From Hymenobacter metallicola (GTDB lineage: Bacteria > Bacteroidota > Bacteroidia > Cytophagales > Hymenobacteraceae): a stretch of 64,000 nt of DNA. The notes beneath the pieces are model-generated. The model had not been told where the DNA came from and ran no database searches. It saw only the letters and a program-made list of their open reading frames with translations. The DNA is taken from positions 248,001 through 312,000 of the forward strand of contig NZ_SRMB01000001.1 of assembly GCF_004745645.1 (NCBI RefSeq), written 5' to 3'. Positions 8,163 through 17,100 of the stretch are shown here, piece after piece. Both the position numbers and the translations under genes were made by a program. Numbering within the stretch: position 1 is the stretch's first letter; every line of letters begins with the position of its first letter.

Positions 8163-9041
8163 TTAGCTTTGTTGAAACGCCCGGGGGCTCTGCCCCACGG
8201 CCCGCTTGAAGGCGGCTGCAAAATGGGCCGGGGACGCAAAGCCCAGCGCATCGCCGATGGCAGCCACTGGTAGCTCCCGGGCTCGCAGCAGGGCACGAGC
8301 CCGCCGGATTTTCACGTCCAGCACGTACTGGTAGGGCGAGCGGCCGGTGGTGTGCTTAAAACGCCGGGCGAAGTGAAATACGCTCAGATTAGCTAGGCCG
8401 GCCAAGGCGTCCAGCGTGACGGGCCCTTCCAGATGAGCCTCCAAATAGGCATCGATGCGGGCCAGCACTGCCGCCGACAGCTGGCTGCCCGCAGCACCGG
8501 CCGCTCGGCGCTCGGCCGTGGCGTGGTGCTCGATGAGGTGGTAGCTGAGCGTCGTTACCAGCGACTCGGCGTAGAGTTGGCCCAGGGTATGCGTCCGGGT
8601 GGCGGTGGCCAGGAGCTGCTGACCCAGCTGGGCCAGCAGGCCATCCTCACAGCGAAACCGCTCCCGCAGGGTGAAGTAGCGCAAGTCCAGGTCGCGGCGG
8701 GCCCGCGTTTCCAGGGCTTGGACATCAAGATGCACGTGAATAATATCGGCTGGAGCATTCCAGCCAAGGGGCCCGTATTCCCCCCGCGGATACAGGCCTA
8801 CATCCCCACTTCGAAACTGATCTTCTTCCACGCGGGACCCGGTTCGGCGGCTCGAAACCACGGGCTGGGCGCCCAGGTGCACCAAGAGCAAGTGGTGCTC
8901 GTGGGTGTGAGCGGGCAGGGTTGTGGCTTCCAGGTGGTAGCGCTCCACGCGCACGCCCGGCCAGTTCAGGGCACTGCTGCTCGCCAGGGCCGGCTGCTCG
9001 TAGAGTTCAGAAGTATAGGTACAGGTGGTGAAGTCCGGCAT
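8163..9041 (-). CDS. AraC-family transcriptional regulator
   Basis: 292 residues from the ATG encoding MPDFTTC. The C-terminal ~100 residues form the double helix-turn-helix: LDALAGLANLSVFHFARRF then a second helix pair ending in IGDALGFASPAHFAAAFKR, with the family motif GRSPYQYV between. The N-terminal part resembles a cupin-type effector domain (THEHHLLLVHLG). All neighbours downstream (NmrA-type reductase, alpha/beta hydrolase) lie on the same strand, so it likely controls them and perhaps itself. The effector is unknown. Confidence 0.88.
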   Translation of the reverse strand: MPDFTTCTYTSELYEQPALASSSALNWPGVRVERYHLEATTLPAHTHEHHLLLVHLGAQPVVSSRRTGSRVEEDQFRSGDVGLYPRGEYGPLGWNAPADIIHVHLDVQALETRARRDLDLRYFTLRERFRCEDGLLAQLGQQLLATATRTHTLGQLYAESLVTTLSYHLIEHHATAERRAAGAAGSQLSAAVLARIDAYLEAHLEGPVTLDALAGLANLSVFHFARRFKHTTGRSPYQYVLDVKIRRARALLRARELPVAAIGDALGFASPAHFAAAFKRAVGQSPRAFQQS

Positions 9042-9293
9042 ACGTGGCAAGTAACCGCGTGGGGCGTGGAATGGTTACTCCGGTAGCTAGTTGGAGTACG
9101 GTACTACTAAGGGGCTGGGTTGCTATACTTTTCGAGTGTTATAAAAAAGGGAGAGCAACTCCGACTTCGATTTTGCTTTACTTTTTCGGGTTTGTCAAAA
9201 TCATAAAGCATAGACTGGAGACCCCAGGGGGCGAGGCGGGGTAGTACTGTTAGAAGCTGCTTTTCGGCGCGGCCCGCGGCAAATCCGTACCAG

Positions 9294-9328
9294 TTGCAGC
9301 ATTCTATTCATCCCGCGCCGTACTTTTG
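9294..9328 (+). promoter_or_regulatory. Promoter of thiL
   Basis: TTG (9294-9296) and TACTTTTG (9321-9328) fit the Bacteroidota -33/-7 elements with a slightly long spacer of 24 bases. Only six bases separate the -7 element from the ATG at 9335, so the transcript would be leaderless or nearly so. Confidence 0.55.
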
Positions 9329-9334
9329 CCTGCT

Positions 9335-10363
9335 ATGAGTGATATCACCCCCCTGGAAAACCTTGGAGAGTTTGGCCTGATTCGCCGGATTCAGGAAACC
9401 GTGACCTTGCGTCAGCCCAGCACCAGCCTCGGCATCGGTGACGACGCGGCTATTCTGGCCCCCGAAGCGGGCCACGACATCGTGGTCAGTACTGATCTGC
9501 TGGTGGAAGGCGTCCACTTTGATCTGACGTTCTGCCCGCTCAAGCACGTGGGTTATAAGGCCGTGGCCGTCAACGTGTCGGATATTGCCGCTATGAATGC
9601 TACGCCCACTCAGATTGTGGTGGGGTTGGCCATCGGCAGCCGCTACTCGGTGGAGGCCATTGATGAGCTTTACGAAGGTATGCGCTTGGCCTGCGAGGCC
9701 TATAACGTGGACCTGGTGGGCGGCGACACTACCGCCAGCCGCGGCGGCCTGACCATCAGCATCACGGCCATGGGCCAGGTCGCGCATGGGCAGGCCGTGC
9801 GCCGCAGCGGGGCCCAGCCCAACGACCTGATTTGTGTCACCGGTGACCTGGGCGGGGCATTCCTGGGCTTGCAGGTGCTGGAGCGGGAAAAAGCCGCCTG
9901 GTCGGCCGACCCGGAAATGCAGCCCGAATTGAGCAAGTATCCCTACGTACTGCAGCGGCAGCTGCGCCCCGAGGCCCGCATGGACGTGATTCACGAGCTG
10001 CGCGACCTGGGCGTGGTGCCCACCAGCATGATTGACGTGTCGGATGGGCTGGCCTCCGAAGTGCTGCACCTGTGCAAGGCGTCCGGCACCGGTGCCCGGG
10101 TGTTTTCCGAGAACCTGCCGGCCGCCAACCCCATGCTGGAAGTGGCCGACGAGTTTCAGCTCGACCCCATTATGTGCATGCTCAACGGCGGCGAAGACTA
10201 TGAGCTGCTGTTCACTATTGCCCTCAAAGACCACGACAAAATCAAAAACCACCCCGACATCACCGTGCTCGGCCACATGACCGACAAAAGCGACGGCGTG
10301 AACCTGGTAACCAAGCAGGGCCAGCCCATTCCGCTACGGGCCCAGGGCTGGCAGCACTTTTAG
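9335..10363 (+). CDS. thiL: Thiamine-monophosphate kinase ThiL
   Basis: 342 residues. ThiL phosphorylates thiamine monophosphate with ATP to give the cofactor thiamine diphosphate. Family motifs are present in order: GEFGLIRRI at the N-terminus, GIGDDAAI with paired Asp for Mg/ATP, STDLLVEGVHFD, KAVAVNVSDIAAM, VGGDTT, MIDVSDGLASE and NGGEDYELLF near the C-terminus. The ATG at 9335 is chosen over an upstream TTG because it follows the promoter-like TACTTTTG directly. No other thiamine genes are nearby, and the gene ends in a hairpin terminator. Confidence 0.95.
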   Translation: MSDITPLENLGEFGLIRRIQETVTLRQPSTSLGIGDDAAILAPEAGHDIVVSTDLLVEGVHFDLTFCPLKHVGYKAVAVNVSDIAAMNATPTQIVVGLAIGSRYSVEAIDELYEGMRLACEAYNVDLVGGDTTASRGGLTISITAMGQVAHGQAVRRSGAQPNDLICVTGDLGGAFLGLQVLEREKAAWSADPEMQPELSKYPYVLQRQLRPEARMDVIHELRDLGVVPTSMIDVSDGLASEVLHLCKASGTGARVFSENLPAANPMLEVADEFQLDPIMCMLNGGEDYELLFTIALKDHDKIKNHPDITVLGHMTDKSDGVNLVTKQGQPIPLRAQGWQHF

Positions 10364-10405
10364 AACGCCCGGTCGTGCTGAGCGAAACCGGCCGGTTTGA
10401 TAGTC

Positions 10406-10458
10406 CCGCTAACACAGAGAAAGGCCACCGCGGCGGTGGCCTTTCTCTGTGTTAGCGG
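10406..10458. terminator. Bidirectional intrinsic terminator between thiL and the convergent lipoprotein gene
   Basis: Arms 10406-10430 and 10434-10458 form a perfect 25-bp stem with a 3-base loop. The stop codon of the convergent gene (10452) lies inside the second arm. Confidence 0.85.
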
Positions 10459-11387
10459 CTGAGGCCGAGCGAGTCGCGCCAGCGTAAGTCGGCGTTGCTG
10501 TGGGTGCGCCAGTAGTCGAGCAGAATGGTTTTGCGGCGGGTGGCGCGGGTCGTTAGGCGCACGGGCTGGGCGGTGCCGGCCCGGTCGGGGTAGGTTTCTT
10601 CCCAGCCCAGAATGGTGTAAGGGAAAGACTTAGTAAAGTAGATGACCAGCGTCCGGTCTAGCGGAGCCGGGTAGCTGATGGTGTAGGCCCGGGCCGGGGC
10701 GGGGCCGAACGGCCCGTTTGGCGCATCGGTCAGGCTGAGCGTGGCGGCGGTGGGGCGTAGCGGCTGGTGTTGCAGCCGGCAGTAGATGGTGCTGGGTATC
10801 AGCTGTTGCGGGCCCACCGGCAAGGCGTCCGGCTGCAGCCGAATCTGGTTCCAGAGGCCATCTTCCAGCACCGCCGGGCCCAGCTTACTGTCCACGTCGC
10901 CCTCCGACTCGAAATAGGACCGCTGCATCAGGCTGTAGCCGGCGCCGCGCCGGTTGAGCTGGGTAAAGGCGTTGCCGCACCACTCCTGCACCGAGGTCGT
11001 GACTTTGACGGTACTGAGCTTGGGGGCAAGGGGTGTGAAAACCGAGGAGAGGATGGAGTAGGGGTAGATGCCGGTCAGGAACTTTACACTGGTATTGAGT
11101 TTCAGTACCGGCAGCACATCCTGGGGCGTAGCGGCGGGGTTGTCGAGCTTCACTTGCTTGGCCTTCGACAAATCTTCCGTCACGAACACCAGCACGGCCT
11201 CGCCCTGCCGCATTTCCCCGTAGCGGGCCTGCTCCAGGGCATAGCTCGTTAGCTCAGCCTTGCCCTGCTGCCAGTACTGGCTGACCTCCGGCGTGGGGGA
11301 GAAGCTGTTTTCCGGAGCACCGGTGGGCGCCGAGGAGCAGCTTAGCAGGAGCAGTGGCAGTAGAGCGGGCAGGTGGGCGAGGCGCAT
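10452..11387 (-). CDS. Lipoprotein of unknown function
   Basis: 311 residues. The N-terminus MRLAHLPALLPLLLLSCSS has a lipobox with the modified Cys at residue 17. The mature part is about 290 residues, mixed alpha/beta with no repeats, and includes Cys-containing segments (VQEWCGNAF, STIYCRLQ). Its length and topology suggest a periplasmic or surface-facing protein. I do not recognise the family. Its stop lies within the shared terminator with thiL. Confidence 0.7.
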   Translation of the reverse strand: MRLAHLPALLPLLLLSCSSAPTGAPENSFSPTPEVSQYWQQGKAELTSYALEQARYGEMRQGEAVLVFVTEDLSKAKQVKLDNPAATPQDVLPVLKLNTSVKFLTGIYPYSILSSVFTPLAPKLSTVKVTTSVQEWCGNAFTQLNRRGAGYSLMQRSYFESEGDVDSKLGPAVLEDGLWNQIRLQPDALPVGPQQLIPSTIYCRLQHQPLRPTAATLSLTDAPNGPFGPAPARAYTISYPAPLDRTLVIYFTKSFPYTILGWEETYPDRAGTAQPVRLTTRATRRKTILLDYWRTHSNADLRWRDSLGLSR

Positions 11388-11459
11388 ATGGCAGAATTGG
11401 GTGTGTAAGATCTACAGCGCAACAACGTAACGTTCTACTTATTTGCTTGCGGATGCCGC

Positions 11460-11834
11460 TTAGTCCTCGGGGTAAGGAATGAAGACGAAGTTGGTGAAGT
11501 CCTCGTCGAGCACGAACAGGCAGCAGTACTCGTTGGGGTCTTTGTAGGTCTGCTGGAAGGCCTCGATGCCCTCCTGGCCCACGATGCCCTGCTGCACGAA
11601 CAGCTCCAGGTAGGAGGCAAATACGTGCCACTCCAGGTGGGCCTCGTCGGCGTTGACGAGCAGGCTGCCCAGGGGAATTTCGCGCTTGGCGAAGATAAAA
11701 ATCGGGTACTTCGAAATGTCCATCTTCCGCACCTGGGAAGACGCTTCCATGATGGTGTCGGATACCATGGCGAAGTCCTTGGAGATGGTACCGAGGTATT
11801 TGCCGTTCAGTTCAGGGTCGTTGGCGTAGTCCAT
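11460..11834 (-). CDS. Conserved-looking small acidic cytoplasmic protein, unknown function
   Basis: 124 residues, acidic and soluble, no signal peptide. Notable segments are NGKYLGTISKDFAMVSD, KREIPLGSLLVNADEAHLEW and the C-terminal FVFIPYPED. The well-ordered sequence and normal composition mark it as a real gene. I know no function. It is the last gene of a minus-strand run beginning with rlmD (12605), with about 20-bp gaps on each side, so operon transcription is likely. Confidence 0.7.
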   Translation of the reverse strand: MDYANDPELNGKYLGTISKDFAMVSDTIMEASSQVRKMDISKYPIFIFAKREIPLGSLLVNADEAHLEWHVFASYLELFVQQGIVGQEGIEAFQQTYKDPNEYCCLFVLDEDFTNFVFIPYPED

Positions 11835-11854
11835 TGGTGAGTGTGTTGCTAGTT

Positions 11855-12235
11855 CTACATACGGCCCATTAGGGCCGCAACGCGTAAGTATTCCTCTGAT
11901 TCAACAAAGGCAATCCGCTCCTGGAGTATTTGCTGCTCTAAGGCACTTTGATTTTTGAGATTAAGCTGCTTCAAAGCGTCGAGTATAATCTGCTCATCAT
12001 TCGAGCGGATGGGAACGGCAGCATCATTCAGTAAGAAGCTGCCTGGAATATGAGAGTCGGAATATTTTGCTGCATAGTCCTTGTCCAAATTTATCGTCTG
12101 ACTGAACTCTACGCTGAAAGGCTTTGCTCTACAATCACATAAATTAAGTGTTACGGAGCCGCCGTCCATCCAACATAATATCTGCTTTAGCACAGGCGGA
12201 GCTGTAAAGTCTAGGTATGCTAGCGGATCGGTCAT
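11855..12235 (-). CDS. Small hypothetical protein, possible paralogue of its upstream neighbour
   Basis: 126 residues, no signal or membrane segment, Cys-containing (NLCDCRAKP). The C-terminal part ends with LQERIAF followed by a short helix; the upstream gene has LQERIVF in the same place, so the two may be related. Base composition is less GC-rich than rlmD. I do not recognise a family; the small size and pairing would fit, for example, immunity-type or accessory proteins, but this is speculation. Confidence 0.55.
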   Translation of the reverse strand: MTDPLAYLDFTAPPVLKQILCWMDGGSVTLNLCDCRAKPFSVEFSQTINLDKDYAAKYSDSHIPGSFLLNDAAVPIRSNDEQIILDALKQLNLKNQSALEQQILQERIAFVESEEYLRVAALMGRM

Positions 12236-12260
12236 CGTGAGCTTATTCGCTTTATTCAGG

Positions 12261-12596
12261 CTAAGTGAAATTGACTTCGATTGTTTTCAACACTTCCTGC
12301 ACCTGAGAAAGAAATACTATCCGCTCCTGTAGTGCGCCGGATGCCGTTGTCGTGATGAAGACAATGTCCCGGTCGTCCGCGTCCAGTGCGAGTTCTACCC
12401 GGCACTGTCCGTTTATTCCGGACAGGTCATACGGCAACACTCGCCTTTGATCCGTATCGGTGGTGTGCAGGCCGTACGCTACGGCGTCGGCATCAGCTTC
12501 TGAATAGGCATAGCCAGAAAGAAATGAAAGAAGCTGCAGGATGCCCTGCAGCTTGTGTTTCCAGCACCAGAAGCTATGCTCTGCCGATACTTGCAT
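12261..12596 (-). CDS. Small hypothetical protein downstream of rlmD
   Basis: 111 residues starting MQVSAEHSFWCWKHK, 8 bp from the end of rlmD. It has an internal RRVLPYDLSG segment and ends with GALQERIVFLSQVQEVL. No signal peptide or membrane helix. It shares the LQERI-F motif with the next gene and is less GC-rich than rlmD. Function is unknown. Tight spacing suggests it is carried on the rlmD transcript. Confidence 0.55.
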   Translation of the reverse strand: MQVSAEHSFWCWKHKLQGILQLLSFLSGYAYSEADADAVAYGLHTTDTDQRRVLPYDLSGINGQCRVELALDADDRDIVFITTTASGALQERIVFLSQVQEVLKTIEVNFT

Positions 12597-12604
12597 AGGT
12601 ACCC

Positions 12605-14011
12605 TTACTTCAGCTCCAGCAGCACTACATTCTCCACATGGTGGGTGTGGGGGAACATGTCCACGGGCCGCACGCGCGTCACCTGATACGCCTCGTCGAG
12701 CATCTCCAGGTCCCGGGCCTGGGTGGCGGGGTTGCAGCTGACGTAGACGATGCGGGGGGCGCGCATTTCGAGCAGGCGGGCTACCACGTCGGGGTGCATG
12801 CCGGCCCGGGGCGGGTCGGTGATGACCACGTCGGGGCGACCGTGCTTGGCAATAAACTCGGCGTTGAGCACGTCCTTCATGTCGCCGGCGTAGAACTCGG
12901 TGTTGGTTACGCCGTTGATTTCGGAGTTGATGTAGGCGTCTTTTACGGCCGACTCCACGTACTCCACGCCCACCACGTGCCGGGCGTGCCGGGCCACGAA
13001 GTTGGCAATGGTGCCGGCCCCGGTGTAGAGGTCGTAGACCAGCTCGGAGCCGGTGAGCTGGGCAAACTCGCGGGTGAGCTTATAGAGGTTGTAGGCGCCC
13101 TCGGAATTGGTCTGGTAGAAGGACTTGGGCCCCACGCGGAAGCGCAGGCCTTCCATTTCCTCGTGAATGTGCGGTTCGCCCCGGTAGCAGACTACGTCCA
13201 GATCGTGGAAGGTTTCGTTGCCCTTGTTGTTGAGCACGTAGTTGAGCGAGGTGATTTCGGGGAATTTCTCCTGCACGAAATCCAGCAGCGGGAATAGGGC
13301 CTCGTGGGCGTAGTAGCACTGCAGAATCACCATCAGGTCGCCGGTGTTAGCCGTGCGGATGATGAGGTTGCGCAGAAAGCCTTCCTGGGTCACGAGGTTG
13401 TTGAAGGGCAAGTCGTGCTCCAGGGCGTAGTTGCGGATGGCCAACCGGATCTGGTTCGAGGGGTTGGGCTGCAGCCAGCAGTGCTGCACGTCGATGATCT
13501 TGTCGAAGCGGGCCGGGGTATGGAAGCCCAGCACCCGCCGCTCGATCTGCTCACCGGCCTGAATCTGCTCGTTGGTCAGCCAGCCGTTGTGGCTGAAGGT
13601 GTATTCGAGCTTGTTGCGGTAGTACTGCAAAGCCGGGGAGTGCTGAATCGGCTCCAGTTCGGGCAGGGCCACCTTGCCGATGCGCTGCAGATTGTCCTGC
13701 ACCTGCTGCTGCTTGAACTTAAGCTGGGTGTCGTAGCCCAGGTGCTGCCACTTGCAGCCCCCGCAGGTGCCAAAGTGCTGGCAAAACGGCTCCACGCGCA
13801 GGTCGGAGTACTTGTGGAAATGGGTGGGCACGGCTTCCAGGAAGCTTTTCTTGGCGCGGGTAATGCGCAGATCCACCACGTCGCCGGGCGCCACGCCCGT
13901 CACGAAGATGACCAGGTTGTTGTGCCGCACCAGGCATTTGCCCTCGGCCACCATGTCGGTGATTTCAATTTCGCGGAGCGTTTCCGCCGGGTATTTTTTC
14001 GATTTCCTCAC
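12605..14011 (-). CDS. rlmD: 23S rRNA (uracil-C5)-methyltransferase, RlmD/RumA type
   Basis: 468 residues. The enzyme transfers a methyl group from S-adenosylmethionine to C5 of a 23S rRNA uridine (U1939 in E. coli for RlmD). An N-terminal TRAM domain is followed by the 4Fe-4S cysteines C77, C83 and C86 (CQHFGTCGGC) with a further Cys near residue 174. The SAM domain includes LVYDLYTGAGTI, DPPRAG and the catalytic Cys in YVSCNP. Some Bacteroidota homologues act at other uridines, so the exact site is inferred. The start is a GTG directly after a -7 element, suggesting a leaderless message. Confidence 0.92.
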   Translation of the reverse strand: MRKSKKYPAETLREIEITDMVAEGKCLVRHNNLVIFVTGVAPGDVVDLRITRAKKSFLEAVPTHFHKYSDLRVEPFCQHFGTCGGCKWQHLGYDTQLKFKQQQVQDNLQRIGKVALPELEPIQHSPALQYYRNKLEYTFSHNGWLTNEQIQAGEQIERRVLGFHTPARFDKIIDVQHCWLQPNPSNQIRLAIRNYALEHDLPFNNLVTQEGFLRNLIIRTANTGDLMVILQCYYAHEALFPLLDFVQEKFPEITSLNYVLNNKGNETFHDLDVVCYRGEPHIHEEMEGLRFRVGPKSFYQTNSEGAYNLYKLTREFAQLTGSELVYDLYTGAGTIANFVARHARHVVGVEYVESAVKDAYINSEINGVTNTEFYAGDMKDVLNAEFIAKHGRPDVVITDPPRAGMHPDVVARLLEMRAPRIVYVSCNPATQARDLEMLDEAYQVTRVRPVDMFPHTHHVENVVLLELK

Positions 14012-14016
14012 AAGTG

Positions 14017-14024
14017 CAAAGGTA
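14017..14024 (-). promoter_or_regulatory. -7 promoter element of rlmD
   Basis: On the minus strand this reads TACCTTTG, a perfect TAnnTTTG match, five bases before the GTG start at 14011. No well-spaced -33 TTTG was found. Transcription would begin at or next to the start codon. Confidence 0.5.
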
Positions 14025-14104
14025 AGGAGGTATTCCAGCGGATTTTGCGGGCAAAGCGGATTTTGTGGTCAGGGCCCGGCTGGAAACCAGGCGCTGAAAA
14101 GCAA

Positions 14105-14132
14105 AAAAGGCGCTTCCGGGGAAGCGCCTTTT
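14105..14132 (-). terminator. Intrinsic terminator after the repeat-rich surface protein gene
   Basis: Arms 14105-14117 and 14120-14132 form a GC-rich stem; on the minus strand it is followed by six T residues (A run at 14103-14108). It lies just past the stop at 14154. Confidence 0.8.
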
Positions 14133-14153
14133 CGAGAAAGAGAATAGACTGGC

Positions 14154-17100
14154 TTACTTAACCACTTCAAACCAGCCTTTGTACGACTTGCCGTTGCTGA
14201 GCTTGAGCAGGTAGTAGTACACCCCGGCGGGTTGTTCCTCGGCTTTCCAATTGTTGGCGTAGTTGGCCGTTTTGTACACTTCCTTGCCCCATCGGTTGAA
14301 GAAGCTCATGGAATAGTTAGCGTACAGGTCCAGGTTGCGAACAAAGAAGGCATCATTCAGGCCGTCATTGTTGGGCGTAATGACGTTGTAGAACACCAGG
14401 TCGTTGGCGAAGTTGACGCAGGCATCGTTCGACGAAGCGGTGACGGCCGCCGGTTGGGTGCTCACGGCCACGATGCGGAAGCACTGGTCGAAACCGACGG
14501 AGCTGCTGGCAAATTCCTTTTCCAGCGTGCTGGCCGGCACCGTCGCCAGCAGCTGGGCGGAGCCGTTGTCGGCGGTGCGGAAGAGTTGATACTCTTTTAC
14601 CTCAAAGCCTTTGTAGGCGTTCCAGGCAACTTTCACCGTGCCTTCCTGGTAGCCATCCTTGCTGCCTTCGGTAGCGGTGGCCGTGGTGTGCACCGTGGTG
14701 TGCTCCTGGCTGGCCAGGGTGGTACCGCAGTTGTTGAGCAGCTCCAGGCGGTACTCATAGGCGCGGGCGTCAGCGTCGACATTCGTATCGGTAAAGGTGG
14801 TGGCCGTGTTGGCCACAGTGCCCACCGCGGCAAAACTGCCGGTGGCACCGGCGTCGCGCCGCAGAATGCGCACCTGGTTTCCGTTGCCCGTGTTGTTGGG
14901 CACCGTCAGGTTCAGGGTAATGCTTCGGTCGCCGGTGGCCACTGAGGCCGTGCGCAAGGCTACACTGGCGTTGTCGGGGCGCACGGTGAGCGAGGCTACT
15001 GGGCCAGCGCAGCCGAAGCCGGAGCTTTCCGTAACGGTTATTGTGCGGGCCGTGCTGCCCGCCGGGAAGCTGACAGTAATAGTGCTGCTGCCGGTGCCGC
15101 TCTCAATCGTGCCGCCCGTTACCGTCCAGGCGTAGGTAGAGCCCGGCGTGTTGGGTACCGAATATTGCTGGGTACCAAAGCCGTTCGGGCCGGGGCAAAT
15201 GCTGGCTGGGCCCGAAATAATAGCCGCAACCGGCAGCGGGTCAACCGTAAACTGCTTGGTGAAAACTGGTCCGGCGCAGGCACTCGTGTTGGTTTCCTGC
15301 ACCGTGAGGGTGTACGGGCCGGGCGCCGCCGCGGTAAAGGCCGCCGTGTTGCCGGTGTTGGCAATGGTTGTGCCGTTCAGCTTGAACACATACGCCGACG
15401 TAGCCGCGCCGGGCAGCGTAAAGCTGGCCGGGCTACCGGCGCATACCCGGTCGGGGCCGACAATGGTCAGGGTAGCAGCGGGTGAGGGCAGGATGGTTAC
15501 TGCCAGGGCCTGGCTCTGGCCAAAGCAGGTAACGGTGCCGCCGGCGGGGCTGCTGGTTTCCGTCACGATGATGCTGCCCGTGCCGGGACCATTCCACTGC
15601 ACCTGCACCGAGCCAGGGCCCGTACTGATCTGGGTGCCCCCAATAATCTGCCAGGCGTAGATGGAGCCCGCAGTTGGCGCTACCGAGTAGGTGTAAGGGC
15701 CATTGGCTAAACACACACTGGTAGGGCCCTTGGGCGTTTCCGTTTCCAGGCGCTGGTTGATAATGACCGGGAAGCTTACCGGGGCTGAGGTGCACTGAAA
15801 CTGGTTGACGGCGTAGGCCTGCACGCTGGCCGTGGCACTGGCCGGGCCCCAGTTGACGGTGATGCTGGCCGTGCCGTCGCCGCTGGTTATTGTACCACCC
15901 GCCACAGCCCAGCGGTATTCCTTGCTGCGCGGATCTACGATGCTATATACCACCCCTTGCACGGTGGGGCACACCGAGCGGGCCCCCTGAATATTGTCGA
16001 CCAGGGGCCGGGGGTTAATGGTCACCACGACTTGGTCGGTCTGAGTGCAGCCCTGGGCCGTGGTTGCCGTCAGGGTATAGGTGCGGGTAATTGGGCTCTG
16101 CGTTGTGTTTACGGCCGTTAGCTCGGGCCGGGCGGTGGTAGCACTGCTCAGGTCCGTGGCGGGGCTCCACTGGTAGGTGTAGCCAGCCGAAGCTGCCGAG
16201 CCCAGCGTCACCTTGCCACCGTCGCACAGGGCTGCATCAGCGCCGGCATTGGCCACGGCGGCCGGGTTGAGGGTTACCACTACAACGTCGGAGCTAGTGC
16301 AGCCTTGCGCTGTCGTGGCCGTGAGGGTGTAGGTAAACTGCTGGGGCGTGGAGCCGGTATTGGTCAGCTGGAAGGTGGGCTGAGCCGTCGTGGCGCTGCT
16401 CAGGCCCGTGGCCGGGCTCCACTGGTAGGTGTAGCCAGCCAAAGCCGCCGAGCCCAGCGTGCGGGCCTCGCCTGAACAAGCGGCCACGTCGGTGCCCGCG
16501 TTGGCTACGGCAGCTGGGTTCACCGTTACCCGCACCGTATGGGTAGCTACGCAGCCCTGGTTTGTGGTCACGCGCAGCGTGTAGAGTATGGTAATCGGGG
16601 CCGAGGTAGTGTTCGTCAGCGTAACGGTAGGAGCCACGGCTGTGGCGCTGCTCAGCCCGGTGGCGGGGCTCCACTGGTAGGAGCTACCGGCCACGACGGA
16701 AGCCGGATTGCCTAGAACTGCCGAGCCGCCCGAGCAGAAGACTTGGTTGGTGCCCGCATCCGCTACAGCGGCCGGGTTCAGGGTCACCACAACGGCATCC
16801 GTCGCGGTGCAGCCTTCGGCGGTGGTGGCCGTCAGCGTGTAGGTAAACTGTTGCGGCGTGGTACCAGTATTGGTCAGCAAAAAGGTCGGCTGGGCTACAC
16901 TGGTACTGCTCAGGCCGGTAGCGGGGCTCCACTGGTAGGTGTAACCCGTGAGGGCCGCTGAGCCCAGCGTGCGGGCCTCGCCCGAGCAAGCCGCTACGTC
17001 GGTGCCCGCATTGGCCACAGCGGCGGGGTTCACCGTTACCTGTACCGTCCTGGTTCCAACACAGCCTTGGGCCGTAGTGACCTGCAACGTGTAGGTCACA

